Below, piece by piece: positions 44,101 through 53,102 of a stretch of DNA of 64,000 nucleotides. The position numbers were made by a program, and so were the translations under genes. This stretch comes from Trebonia kvetii (lineage in GTDB: Bacteria; Actinomycetota; Actinomycetes; Streptosporangiales; Streptosporangiaceae). The notes under the pieces were generated by a model, which searched no databases, was not told the DNA's origin, and saw nothing but the letters and a program-made list of their open reading frames with translations. Location: the NCBI RefSeq assembly GCF_007827045.1, contig NZ_RPFW01000003.1:868001-932000 (forward strand). The letters are read 5' to 3'. Positions within the stretch are counted from its first letter, which is position 1. Every line of letters begins with the position of its first letter.

Positions 44101-45047
44101 CGGCTTACCTCCTGCTGCTCGGCCTGCTGCTGAGCCTGCTGCTCGGTGAGGGCGAGGAACGCGGACTCGAGGGGCGAGGTGACCGGGGTCAGCTCGCGGA
44201 CGGCGACCCCCGCGCTCACCAGCTGCGGCACCAGCGCGTCGATCGCCGGGACATTGGCACGGATGATGATCAAGTCCGCGTCGTTCGCTGGGACGGGGCC
44301 GAGGGTCACGCCCGATGCGCTTGCGGCGATCTGACGCGCGGTCGCGGTATCGCTGACCCGCAGCAGGTAATCGACAGGGCGGCTTTCGTCGGCCAGCTTG
44401 CTCAGCGGGCCCGCGAAGACCACCCGACCCGCCGCGACGATGGTGACCTCGGAGCACAGCGCCTCCACGTCGTCCATCTGGTGGCTGGACAGCAGCACGG
44501 CGGCGCCGTCGGCGGCGAGCCGGCGCAGCACCTCGTGCACGTGCTTGCGGCCCGACGGGTCCAGGCCGTTGGACGGCTCGTCGAGTACCAGCAGCCGCGG
44601 CCTGATCAGCAGGGCGGCGGCGAGCCCAATCCGCTGCCGCATGCCAAGGGAGAAGCCGCGCACCTTGTCGTTCGCGACATCCGCGAGCCCGACCTGGGCC
44701 AGTGCGTCATCGACCTCCGCCTTCTCGCCGTAGCCGCGCAGTCGCGCCAGTTCGGCGAGGTTTCGCCGCGCGGTCAGCGAAGGGTAGACACCGGGGCCGT
44801 CGACGAAGCCGGCCACGCCGTCGGGAACGAGCAGCGCACGCCCGGCGGGCTGTCCAAGCACCTCGAGGGTGCCCTTGTCGGCGGTGGCCAGTCCAAGCAG
44901 GATGCCGAGCAGCGTGGTCTTGCCCGCGCCGTTCGGCCCGACCAGGCCGTGGATCTGCCCTGCCGCGACATCGAGGTCAACGCCATCGAGTGCTATGACG
45001 TCGCCGAAGTACTTCGTGATCCCCCGGCCGCGCACGGCCTGGGTCAT
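44097..45047 (-). CDS. ABC exporter ATPase
   Basis: About 316 residues from the ATG at 45047. Walker A is VGPNGAGKTTLLGILLG, the signature is FSLGMRQRIGLAAALL, Walker B is LLVLDEPSNGLDPSG and the switch is LLSSHQMDDVEALC. The C-terminal DUF-like part and a Gln-rich tail follow. It overlaps the permease start by four bases. It is divergent from a MerR regulator gene, with 166 bp between; whether that regulator controls it is not shown by an obvious operator. Confidence 0.9.
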   Translation of the reverse strand: MTQAVRGRGITKYFGDVIALDGVDLDVAAGQIHGLVGPNGAGKTTLLGILLGLATADKGTLEVLGQPAGRALLVPDGVAGFVDGPGVYPSLTARRNLAELARLRGYGEKAEVDDALAQVGLADVANDKVRGFSLGMRQRIGLAAALLIRPRLLVLDEPSNGLDPSGRKHVHEVLRRLAADGAAVLLSSHQMDDVEALCSEVTIVAAGRVVFAGPLSKLADESRPVDYLLRVSDTATARQIAASASGVTLGPVPANDADLIIIRANVPAIDALVPQLVSAGVAVRELTPVTSPLESAFLALTEQQAQQQAEQQEVSR

Positions 45048-45213
45048 TTCAACAGATTCTTCAGCAAGCACGCATGAAACACTCAGGGATGCAAACGGCC
45101 ACAGTGTTGATCGCGATTGAAAACGCGGAGAACTGTCCGTGTCCGTGTGACCGCTAATGGCTCTGAACGTTCGCGGTTGACTTCGAGCACGCTCGAAGCG
45201 CAAGACTTGGCCC

Positions 45214-45645
45214 ATGACGTCTGCGGAAATGACGATCGCGGAGGTGGCAGAGCGCACCGGACTGACGCGGCACACACTGCGCTATTACGAGCGTGACGGG
45301 CTGATGCTCGGTGTCGGCCGGGACAATTCCGGACACCGTCGCTACTCGGAAGGCGATCTCGGCTGGCTCGAGCTGATCACCAAGCTGCGGGAAACAGGCA
45401 TGCCGGTCCGCGAGGTGCGCCGGTACGCCGAACTGGTCCGCGCCGGCGACGGTAACGAAGACGAACGGCTCACGCTGCTGCGAGTGCACCGTGAGCGCGT
45501 GCGCGCGCAGCTCGCCGCGATGGCGGGCCATCTCGGGGCCATCGACATGAAGATCGGCTACTACGAAGGGGCGCTCGGCGAGTGCCGGTCACCGGACAGC
45601 CATCTCAGTTCGCCGCGTCAAGAAGCTGCCGCTGTTCCGCGCTGA
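45214..45645 (+). CDS. MerR-family transcriptional regulator
   Basis: 143 residues. The N-terminal winged helix is MTIAEVAERTGLTRHTLRYY with the usual ERDGLM wing, then RRYSEGDLGWLELITKLRETGMP. A coiled-coil dimerisation helix follows to about residue 120, and the tail lacks clustered Cys, so a metal effector is not indicated. The 3' end overlaps the convergent aldo-keto reductase gene by 41 bp. MerR genes beside an aldo-keto reductase are common in actinomycetes, where the reductase gene is often the target. Confidence 0.88.
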   Translation: MTSAEMTIAEVAERTGLTRHTLRYYERDGLMLGVGRDNSGHRRYSEGDLGWLELITKLRETGMPVREVRRYAELVRAGDGNEDERLTLLRVHRERVRAQLAAMAGHLGAIDMKIGYYEGALGECRSPDSHLSSPRQEAAAVPR

Positions 45646-46594
45646 GCTCCAGGTCGACCGCGGCCAGGCTCTCGTCGAGCTGCGCGACCGAGGACGCGCC
45701 GATGAGCGGCACGATCGAGAGTTCCCCGCCGATCAGCCACGCGAGCACCACCTGATTCGCCGTTGCGCCCGCCTCCCGCGCCACCCGGTCCAGCGCCTGC
45801 AGCCTGGCCCTGGTGCCCGGATGGTCGTAGGCGCGGTCCAGCTTCTTTTCTGAACGGGTGTACGCGCCGTTGAGCAGCGGTGAGTAAGCCACCAGCGTCA
45901 TCCCGGGTTCGGCGCGCACGTAGCTGAGTACTGGCCCGTCCGCGACGCCGATCTCGCCGTCCCGTGAGAAACGCAGGTCGGGGATGTCGGTGCGCATGCG
46001 CAGATACGTGTGGTGATACTGCAGCACGTCGGCCCGCGCGCGCCCGGCGGCGGCCGCGAGGCTCCGCGCCCGCTCCACCTGCCAGGCCCAGTGGTTGCTG
46101 AGGCCGAGCAGGCCGACGGCGCCGTCCGCCACTAGCTCACCGAACGCGGCGACCTGCTCGTCCAGCGGAACTCCGGTCTGATCGGGGATATGCGCGTAGT
46201 ACAGATCGATCCGCGCCACGCCGAGGCGTTCCCTGCTGCGCTCGCTGGCCTCCCTGATCGCCGCGCGCGACAGGCCTTCGCGCGGCGTCGCGAAGTCGCT
46301 CGACGGCGCGACAGGCCGCGCTCCGACTTTCGTCGCGATGACGATCTCGTCGCCTGCGCCGCGGCTGGCGCGCCACCGGCCGAGCAGCGCCTCGCTCTCG
46401 CCGCCTTGCGTGCCGTTCACGAAGAACAGGTAGTTGTTTGATGTGTCGATGAAGTTCCCGCCCGCTGCCGCGTACCGGTCCAGGATGGCGAACGACGTCG
46501 CTTCGTCGGTCGTCGTGCCGAACCGCATCGCGCCCAGGCTCAGCACGCTGACCTTGCGCGCCGCCGAGTTGGTTCCGATGGTCGTGTATCGCAT
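45605..46594 (-). CDS. Aldo-keto reductase
   Basis: 329 residues, an NADPH-dependent TIM-barrel reductase of aldehydes or ketones. Motifs: LSLGAMRFGTTTDEATSF, catalytic Asp and Tyr in GNFIDTSNNY, catalytic Lys in VIATKVGARP, and the His segment DLYYAHIPDQTGVPLDEQVA. The cofactor-binding part is IVPLIGASSVAQLDESLAA. The gene ends within the MerR gene on the other strand (41-bp tail overlap). The substrate cannot be predicted. Confidence 0.92.
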   Translation of the reverse strand: MRYTTIGTNSAARKVSVLSLGAMRFGTTTDEATSFAILDRYAAAGGNFIDTSNNYLFFVNGTQGGESEALLGRWRASRGAGDEIVIATKVGARPVAPSSDFATPREGLSRAAIREASERSRERLGVARIDLYYAHIPDQTGVPLDEQVAAFGELVADGAVGLLGLSNHWAWQVERARSLAAAAGRARADVLQYHHTYLRMRTDIPDLRFSRDGEIGVADGPVLSYVRAEPGMTLVAYSPLLNGAYTRSEKKLDRAYDHPGTRARLQALDRVAREAGATANQVVLAWLIGGELSIVPLIGASSVAQLDESLAAVDLELSAEQRQLLDAAN

Positions 46595-46698
46595 GTCCCC
46601 ACGCTCGCCATTCGCGTGCGCTCGAAGTCAAGCGCAGTATCGGGCGCGGCCTCAGGCCATTGCTGGCGGCCAGCCACGGTCCAGGCAATACTCGTGGC

Positions 46699-47610
46699 GT
46701 GAGCGGCGACCTGGTGGGGCGAGCGGTCAATGCCGTGCTCGTGCCGCCGCAGGCGGAGCGGTTCGCGTCGCTCACCGGGGCGGACCCTGACCGTCTGGTG
46801 CTGAACGTGAACGGCTGGAACAAGCTGGTCCTCGTCGACTCCGACCGCGTGTTCCTCTTCCCGCGTTCGGCCGGCGGCGTGGAGTGGTTCGAGCGGGAGC
46901 TCACCGCCTACCGTGCGCTGGCCGGAGCGCGGCTGAGCGTGGTGCCGCGCCTCCTTGGCCGCTGGGCGGACCCGGAGATCTATCCGTTTCCCTTCGCGGC
47001 CGTCACTCGCCTGCGCGGTGCGGTGCCTGCCGACCCGGAGCCCTTCATCGGGCAGCTGGGCCGGGCCGTCGCCCGCTGGCATGAGCTGGAGCCGCCGCCG
47101 CTCGCGGGAGCGCGGCCGCCCAAGCACCACGACGTCCCCTGGCAGAACTGGCTGCGCCGTGCGCTGGACCCGGCCACCTGCGCCGCGGCGGCCGCCGAGG
47201 CCGCACGCCTCCTTGACCGCCCGGACCGCGCCGCGGCATGGGCGGACCTGCTGGCCCGCGCCGCCCGGCTCACGCCGGTCCTGGTGCACGGCGACATCCA
47301 CGAGGACCAGCTGCTTGCCGACGGCGGCGAGCTGACCGGCATCCTTGACTGGGAAACGGCCCGCGTCGACCACCCGTTCTGGGACTTCGACTTCGGCGAG
47401 TGGGGGACCGGGCTGTGGCGGCGCCGTCGCCGCGACTTCGGCACCCTGTGGGCGCGGGGCTGGGCGGCGTACGCGCTGGCCCGCGGTCTTGACCCGGACT
47501 CGGGCCCGCTGGAGACCGCATTCCGCCTGCGGCACGCGCTCCGCCTGCTCGGCGATCCCGGCGATCCAGTCGTCCTCGGCACGCTCGAGGAACAGCTCGC
47601 GGACCTATAG
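46699..47610 (+). CDS. APH-family phosphotransferase
   Basis: About 303 residues from the GTG at 46699 (earlier TTG at 46660 is possible). It has the aminoglycoside-phosphotransferase/kinase-like fold: RLVLNVNGWNKLVLVDSDRV for the nucleotide-binding strand region, catalytic loop LVHGDIHEDQLLAD, and ILDWETARVDHPFWDFDFGEW with the metal-binding Asp. The family covers antibiotic, sugar and choline-type kinases; nothing shows which applies here, and a resistance role should not be assumed. The next gene is convergent. Confidence 0.8.
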   Translation: MSGDLVGRAVNAVLVPPQAERFASLTGADPDRLVLNVNGWNKLVLVDSDRVFLFPRSAGGVEWFERELTAYRALAGARLSVVPRLLGRWADPEIYPFPFAAVTRLRGAVPADPEPFIGQLGRAVARWHELEPPPLAGARPPKHHDVPWQNWLRRALDPATCAAAAAEAARLLDRPDRAAAWADLLARAARLTPVLVHGDIHEDQLLADGGELTGILDWETARVDHPFWDFDFGEWGTGLWRRRRRDFGTLWARGWAAYALARGLDPDSGPLETAFRLRHALRLLGDPGDPVVLGTLEEQLADL

Positions 47611-47631
47611 GGCGAAGATCGTCGCCGGGGA

Positions 47632-47979
47632 CTAGGCCAGGTACTTGGCAAGGCCGTCGAGCATCTCGCTGGTACCGCCCTCGCGCAGCCGCGGCGCCTC
47701 CGCGCCTTCGAAACCGTCGAGGTACGCGCCCTGCTCGGTCCAGGTCAGCCGCGTCCCGCTCTCCGCCTCGGCGAACTCGATGGTGGCGACAGAGACTGAG
47801 ATGCGCGCGGCGCCCGCGTACATCTCGTAGCTGTAGACGAGCCGCTGGCCAGGAACGATGTCGTAGTAGCGGGCGTCGTACGTGTAGCTGACGCCCTGAA
47901 AGGCGACACCGAACCGCTCGTGCCCGCCGATACGGAAGTCGAACTCGGACGGGCCGGTGCCGGGCTCGACCTCGGCCAT
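47632..47979 (-). pseudogene. N-terminally truncated SRPBCC (AHSA1-like) domain gene
   Basis: The 115-residue reading frame from the ATG at 47979 matches the last three quarters of AHSA1/SRPBCC proteins (DARYYDIVPGQRLVYSYEMY, then GTRLTWTEQGAYLDGFEG). Upstream in frame the homologous text continues for about 18 codons (GRELDFRTPHGD) to a TAA without any start codon. The expected first 30-40 residues (lid and first strand) are not found in other frames. So the gene is truncated, or starts at a non-canonical codon. Its function, binding a small hydrophobic ligand, is probably lost. Confidence 0.6.
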
Positions 47980-48171
47980 GTCGCCGTGCGGCGTGCGGAA
48001 ATCCAGCTCTCGGCCGACCGGAGCGTCTCGGGGTTAAGGCTGCAGGTCCTGCCGCGCAATCTGACAGTCAAGCGTTCAGTTGAGTAAGGAAGCCTCGGGA
48101 CAGGTGAGAGTTCGCCGAGTGGATGGTCAAGATGACCGGGCAAGGCCACGGCGTGCGCCTACCCTCAGGGT

Positions 48172-49593
48172 GTGCGGATGGCCAGGGAACTGCGGACGCG
48201 GTGGCCGCTGCTCGCGGTACTCGCGATCCAGGCGGCGCTGTCCGTCGGCATGCTGCGCGACAAGACCGCGTTCGGTGACGAGGCGCTGTACCTGTCGGCG
48301 GGGCATCTCGAGTGGGCGCACTGGCTGCACGGCACCGCGATCCCGGGGTATCAGACCTGGTTCTCCGGCGCGCCGGTCATCTATCCGCCGCTGGGTGCCA
48401 TCGCCAGCAGCATCGGCGGGCTGACCGCGGCGCGGCTGCTTTCCCTGTTCTGCATGCTCGGCGTGACGTCGCTCGTCTGGGGTACCGCGGCCCGGCTGCT
48501 TGACGACAAGCGCGCCGCATTCTTCGCCGCCGCGCTTTTCGCCGTGGTCGCGCCGACACTGCACCTGGGCTCGTTCGCGACCTATGACGCCCCGGCGCTG
48601 CTGCTCCTGGCCGCGGCGAGCTGGTGTGCCGCGGGAGTCAGGGACGGTCAGCGGGTAGCGCGGCGGATGATCGCGGTGGGGATTTTGCTGGCACTCGCCA
48701 ACGCGACCAAGTACGCGACTGCGCTCTACGATCCCACGGTCCTCGCCGTCACCTTCCTCAGCGCGTGGCCGGACGCCGGCCGGAAACAAGCCCTCAGGCG
48801 GGCGGCCATCCTCGCCGGAACCAGTGCCGCACTCCTCGGCGTGCTGCTGGCACTCGGCGGATCCGGCTATCTCACCGGGATCGAGGTGACCACGACCGGG
48901 CGCGCACACGGCACCGATTCAGCCTCGCTGGCACTGGGCGAGGCGTGCTCGTGGACCGCCGTCGTACTGGTGCCGGCGGTCGCGGCCGCCGTCGTCTGCG
49001 CGGTACGCCGCCAGTGGCCGCTGGCGCTGATGCTTGGCGTGCTCGCGTTCTCGACGCTGCTCGCGCCGGCCGACCAGGCGCGCCTGCAGACCGTGACCTC
49101 GCTCAGCAAGCACGTCGACTTCGGCGCCTGGTTCGCGGTGATCGCGGCCGGCTGGCTGCTGAGCGAGCTGTCCAGGCGGCGGGTCTTCCTGACGGCGTCG
49201 CTCGCCGCAATGCTGCCCGTCGCCGCGCTCGGCACGGTGCAGGCGCGCGCTATGGTCGACTGGCCGGACGTGACCGGGCTCGTCAAGGCCGTCAGTCCGC
49301 TGACGGCCCATGGCGGGCACTTTCTCGTGGAGACGACCGATGTGCTGCAGTACTACCTGCCAGATACGACGTGGCAGGAGTGGTCGGACACCCGGAGCAC
49401 CGATACCGCGTACTACCAGCGGGCGATCGAGCGGCACTACTACACGGTGGTGATACTCGGCTTCAACCAGACGCTGCCGATGGACTACGCGATAGCCATG
49501 GACCTGCAGGCGGCCGGCGGGTACCGGCTCGCGGCGACCGTGCACTCGGGCACGACGGACTTCTACGTGTGGGATTACGCGGGCCGTGTGTAA
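48172..49593 (+). CDS. GT-C-type membrane glycosyltransferase (GT39/ArnT-like)
   Basis: 473 residues, GTG start at 48172 (ATG at 48178 possible). There are about ten predicted membrane helices, first around LLAVLAIQAALSVGML. The early extracytoplasmic acidic motif GDEALYLSAGHLEW is the typical DE site of polyprenyl-phosphate-sugar-dependent enzymes. A periplasm-like C-terminal part (VLQYYLPDTTWQEWSDTRST onward) follows. It probably transfers a sugar from a lipid carrier outside the membrane; donor and acceptor are unknown. It is not in an obvious operon. Confidence 0.75.
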   Translation: MRMARELRTRWPLLAVLAIQAALSVGMLRDKTAFGDEALYLSAGHLEWAHWLHGTAIPGYQTWFSGAPVIYPPLGAIASSIGGLTAARLLSLFCMLGVTSLVWGTAARLLDDKRAAFFAAALFAVVAPTLHLGSFATYDAPALLLLAAASWCAAGVRDGQRVARRMIAVGILLALANATKYATALYDPTVLAVTFLSAWPDAGRKQALRRAAILAGTSAALLGVLLALGGSGYLTGIEVTTTGRAHGTDSASLALGEACSWTAVVLVPAVAAAVVCAVRRQWPLALMLGVLAFSTLLAPADQARLQTVTSLSKHVDFGAWFAVIAAGWLLSELSRRRVFLTASLAAMLPVAALGTVQARAMVDWPDVTGLVKAVSPLTAHGGHFLVETTDVLQYYLPDTTWQEWSDTRSTDTAYYQRAIERHYYTVVILGFNQTLPMDYAIAMDLQAAGGYRLAATVHSGTTDFYVWDYAGRV

Positions 49594-49628
49594 ATCGTTA
49601 CGGCCGTCCGCGGATGTTCGTCGTCAAA

Positions 49629-49699
49629 TCAGGTGTAGCTATGTCGTGCACTGGACCAGTCAGGTGTAGCTATGTCGTGCACTGGACCAGCTGGACCAG
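49629..49699. repeat. Perfect 31-bp tandem duplication plus 9-bp partial third copy
   Basis: The unit starts TCAGGTGTAGCTATGTC and ends GGACCAG. Copies are 49629-49659 and 49660-49690, with no mismatch, and CTGGACCAG repeats again at 49691-49699. Since 31 is not a multiple of three, any reading frame crossing it is shifted. It lies at the 5' end of the orphan frame 49641-49946. Confidence 0.9.
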
Positions 49700-49946
49700 C
49701 CACCTGGCCAGCGGCTACGGCATCGTCAGCGAGGACGACAACTACCCGAACCACGCCGCGGGCAAGATCTACACCGTCCCGGTCCTGGTCACCCTCTGGG
49801 GCAGCCGCGCGATCAAGAATCGTCCGGGCGACGACACGTACACCAGGATGACCCTCATCTTCCCCGGCAAGCGCCCGGCCGTGTACGTGCAGGTCAACGG
49901 CAAATGGAGGGCAACCTACCCGGTGACCCAGACGCTCGGCTTCTAA
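49641..49946 (+). pseudogene. Orphan C-terminal fragment of an unrecognised protein
   Basis: A 101-residue frame whose last 90 residues look like real protein (HLASGYGIVSEDDNYPNHAA, YTVPVLVTLWGSRAIKN, then RMTLIFPGKRPAVYVQVNGK). Its N-terminal part is encoded by the 31-bp tandem duplication, and no start with a ribosome-binding site is seen. It seems to be the 3' remnant of a gene whose 5' part is lost. The family is not recognised. Confidence 0.4.
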
Positions 49947-49965
49947 CCGGCCGGGGATGTGACGG

Positions 49966-52356
49966 CTATTCGTTCCGGGCCACCTCCGGCCCGGTGATCC
50001 GGGCCAGCAGCGGGAAGGTGGCCGCGATGATGCCGAGGGAGATGATGATCCCGGCGGCAGTGAGCAGGTAATACGCGGCGCCGGGCGCGACCATCGGGTA
50101 CTGCTGCGCCTCGGACGCGAACATCGCGGCGCCGGCGAACCCGGCGCCGATCGCGACGGCGGAGACGGACAGCAGCGGCACGGCGCCCTCGAGCGCGACC
50201 ACGCGGCGCAGCATGGCGAGCCGCGCGCCGGTGAGTCGCAGCAGGCTGAACGGCCGCTTGCGGTCCGCGAGCCCGGCCGCGATGCCCGCGGCGAGCGTGC
50301 AGCCGGCGATCGGCAGGCTGACCAGGATCACCACGTTCGCGAGCTGCTGGTATCCGCTGTTGGTGGAGTTGTCCTGCTTGACGATGTCGTCGAGGGTGGA
50401 CGGCGCGTTGAGCACGGGGTAGGCGTGCGCGGTCTCGAGCACGGTCCTCGCCTGCTCTATCGCCGCCAAGCTGCCGTCGGTCCCCACGTTGACTGAATCC
50501 ACGGCGAGGGTGTCGAGCCGCGCGACGGGTGTGTTCGCGGCCGGCCAGGTGATAGCGGTGGCGCCGTTGTTGCCGCCAACTCCGGTGCCGTTGTACCCGC
50601 CTGCCGGGTAGGCCGCCGTCGCCGCCCCTGCCGGGCAGCGGCCGAGAGCGGGAACGGTCGCGAGCTGCGCGCACGAGACCACGCTGGCCGGGACCGGGCT
50701 GAACTTGCCGTTCCCGTCGCTGCCGATGTCGTCGAATCTCCCCGGGATGTTCAGCCACGGGTCCATGCGGATCACGACCACTCCCTGGACGCCGGGAATC
50801 GCCTGCAGCCGCGCGGCAAGTGGGGCCGCCGATGCGGCAGGCCCGGCGCCGGTGAAGACCGAACTGCCCGGCGACGAGACCGCGAACTGGTCAGTCAGCA
50901 TGTTGTCTTCCGCCACGGTGCCGAACCGGCTGGGCTCTTTGGCGTTCTGCGTGGTGATGGCCACGACCGCGACTGTCGTGACGAACAGGGCGAGGACCAG
51001 GCCGCTGACGGCGCGGAAGGCCGCCCTGGGGTCGTCGGCGATGCGGCGGGCGGCGATCAGCGTGCCGGGCCGGCTTGTCCACCGGGCCATGGCCCTGGCT
51101 GAGGCCATGGTGAGCCACGGGCCGGCGATGAACAGGCCGAGGAGGATGAGCGCGAAGCTGGACACGAAGGCCTGGACCTGCCCGGCCCCGGAGGCCGGGT
51201 GGCCGTGCACCGTCCAGAAGCCGAGCTCGCCGAGGCCGGCGAGCAGCGGTACCACCCGCCAGGCGCCCGGCGGCTTCGGCCGTGCCCGGCGCGCGACCCC
51301 GAGCGGTGAGATGTTCACCCGGCGCAGCGCCAGCCGGGCCGCGATAGCGGCGAATACGGGCACGCCGACCGCGACCGCGATGATGTCGAGCAGGCTGAGC
51401 TTGAGCTCGGCGGGGAAGAACGGCTGGTCGATGAACGGGATGGCCGCGACGGGTATGCGCAGCAGGAAGAAGACCCCGAAGCCGGCGGCGACCCCGGCGA
51501 TCCCTGCCATGGTCGATTCCATCGCCGCGATCACCGAGACCTGCCTGCGGGTCGCGCCGGCCAGCCGCATCGCCGCGAACCGTTCCTCACGGCGGGCGGT
51601 CGACAGCCGGGTCGCGGTCGCGATGAAGATCAGTACCGGGAGCAGGACGGCAAGCGCCACGACGGACAGGATGAGGTCGACGGAGTTCGCCCCGCCTCCC
51701 GGGTCGACAGGGAAGTAGGCCAGCCCCCTGGGGTTCGGCGTCGCCCGGCAGCCTTGGCCGTGGCACTCGGTCCGGCACCCTTGGCCGACGCACTCGGTCT
51801 GGTAGCCAGGCAGCGCCTTGGCGATCGACGTCACCCGGACGCTGTCCGGAGCGTGCGCCAGCTGCGCGGCGCTGCGCCCGACGATGACGACAAGCGAGGC
51901 AGGCGACGGCAGCGCGGCATCGCCGATCGCGCCGGCCAGGCGGCCGGGGAAGCGGTCGGCGAGCTGGTTCGCCGGGGCGTCGCGCAGTAGCGCGATCAGC
52001 GCGGGCGAAGCGTAGTACTGGCCGGGTGGCGGGTCTCTGGGGATGCCCGGCGGCACCGGGGACGAGGCGCCGGTGGCGGCCACGTCGAACCGGACGATGG
52101 CCTGGCCGTCGTAGAGGTCGCCGCTCGGGTGCCACCACAGCGGCGCGATGCCCGCCGTCGCCGGTCCCGGGGGCTCGGACGAGGTGCCGGTCCAGTACCA
52201 GGCGTGCCGGTTGTTCCAGGTGACGGCCGCGTTGGTCGCGGCCACCGCGGTCAGCAGCAGGCCGACGCCGAGGCTGACCGCCACAGTGAGGATGACCAGC
52301 CGGACGATCGCCTCGCGGCCGCCGTTGACGACCAGCCGCAGCCCGAGGGAAATCAC
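49966..52356 (-). CDS. FtsX-like ABC transporter permease
   Basis: 796 residues, GTG start at 52356 overlapping the ATPase stop (GTGA). Two FtsX modules are visible: N-terminal helix IVRLVILTVAVSLGVGLLLT, an outer domain (about 45-225), three helices to about residue 345 (with RLSTARREERFAAMRLAGAT, the coupling loop), then a second outer domain and a final three-helix set (RKRPFSLLRLTGARLAMLRR). It contains a duplicated 9-residue Cys motif near residues 187-204. It forms a MacB-like exporter or signalling transporter with the adjacent ATPase under PadR control. Confidence 0.88.
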   Translation of the reverse strand: MISLGLRLVVNGGREAIVRLVILTVAVSLGVGLLLTAVAATNAAVTWNNRHAWYWTGTSSEPPGPATAGIAPLWWHPSGDLYDGQAIVRFDVAATGASSPVPPGIPRDPPPGQYYASPALIALLRDAPANQLADRFPGRLAGAIGDAALPSPASLVVIVGRSAAQLAHAPDSVRVTSIAKALPGYQTECVGQGCRTECHGQGCRATPNPRGLAYFPVDPGGGANSVDLILSVVALAVLLPVLIFIATATRLSTARREERFAAMRLAGATRRQVSVIAAMESTMAGIAGVAAGFGVFFLLRIPVAAIPFIDQPFFPAELKLSLLDIIAVAVGVPVFAAIAARLALRRVNISPLGVARRARPKPPGAWRVVPLLAGLGELGFWTVHGHPASGAGQVQAFVSSFALILLGLFIAGPWLTMASARAMARWTSRPGTLIAARRIADDPRAAFRAVSGLVLALFVTTVAVVAITTQNAKEPSRFGTVAEDNMLTDQFAVSSPGSSVFTGAGPAASAAPLAARLQAIPGVQGVVVIRMDPWLNIPGRFDDIGSDGNGKFSPVPASVVSCAQLATVPALGRCPAGAATAAYPAGGYNGTGVGGNNGATAITWPAANTPVARLDTLAVDSVNVGTDGSLAAIEQARTVLETAHAYPVLNAPSTLDDIVKQDNSTNSGYQQLANVVILVSLPIAGCTLAAGIAAGLADRKRPFSLLRLTGARLAMLRRVVALEGAVPLLSVSAVAIGAGFAGAAMFASEAQQYPMVAPGAAYYLLTAAGIIISLGIIAATFPLLARITGPEVARNE
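51746..51799 (-). repeat. 27-bp in-frame duplication inside the FtsX gene
   Basis: Two 27-bp copies (51746-51772 and 51773-51799; 23-24 identical positions) encode TECVGQGCR and TECHGQGCR in the first extracytoplasmic domain. Each holds two Cys with three residues between them, giving four Cys that could form disulfides or bind metal. Confidence 0.8.
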
Positions 52357-53102
52357 GCCTCTGCCCCGGTGAGCGTGCTGACCCTGCCGTCCCTGACAAT
52401 GACCTCACGGTCGGCGTACGCGGCGATGCGGGCGTCGTGGGTGACCAGGATGACCGTGGTGCCGTGCTCGCGCGCCGCGGCGGTGAGCAGGTCCATGACC
52501 AGTTCGCCGGACATCGAGTCGAGCGATCCCGTTGGCTCGTCGGCGAACAGCACCGCTGGCCTGCCGACCAGGCCGCGGGCGAGTGCGACCCGCTGCGCCT
52601 GGCCACCGGACAGTTCACCTGACCTGCGCCGCTCGAGCCCGTCGAGACCTAGGGTGCCGAACCACTCCCTGGCCGCCGCCATCGCCGGGCCGCGCCGGGT
52701 GCCGGACAGCAGCAGCGGCAGGGCGACGTTCTCCTCAGCGGTCAGCTCGGGTACGAGCTGACCGGACTGGAAAACGAACCCGAACCGGTCCCGGCGCAGC
52801 TCGCTGCGCCGGTCGTCGCTACGGGTGTCGAGGCGCTCGCCCGCGTACCAGACCTCACCCTCCTCGGGCGTCAGGATGCCCGCGATGCAGTGCAGCAGGG
52901 TGGACTTCCCTGACCCGCTCGGCCCCATGATGGCGAGGATCTCGCCCGCGCGTACGCCGAGTGTGGCGCCGCGCAGCGCCGGCGTCTGCCCGAACGACTT
53001 GACCAGGTTCCGCGTCTCGATGATCTTGCCTGCCGCGCCACTGCCTGTAGTGCCACTGCCTGCGACCTGGCCAGCGCTGGCGGACTCGATGCGCGCGTTC
53101 AC
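52353..53102 (-). CDS. LolD/MacB-type ABC transporter ATPase
   Basis: About 249 residues from the GTG at 53102, which overlaps the PadR stop (GTGA). A Gly/Ser/Ala-rich N-terminus of about 28 residues precedes the ATPase: Walker A AIMGPSGSGKSTLLHC, Q-loop GFVFQSGQLVPELTAEENVA, signature LSGGQAQRVALARGLV, Walker B VLFADEPTGSLDSMSG, switch LVTHDARIAAYAD. It partners the FtsX-like permease encoded next in the operon. Confidence 0.93.
   Translation of the reverse strand: MNARIESASAGQVAGSGTTGSGAAGKIIETRNLVKSFGQTPALRGATLGVRAGEILAIMGPSGSGKSTLLHCIAGILTPEEGEVWYAGERLDTRSDDRRSELRRDRFGFVFQSGQLVPELTAEENVALPLLLSGTRRGPAMAAAREWFGTLGLDGLERRRSGELSGGQAQRVALARGLVGRPAVLFADEPTGSLDSMSGELVMDLLTAAAREHGTTVILVTHDARIAAYADREVIVRDGRVSTLTGAEA

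Noticed and set aside
46699-47610. Antibiotic-resistance kinase
   Set aside because: The APH fold is shared by many metabolic kinases, and nothing in the sequence or context points to an antibiotic.
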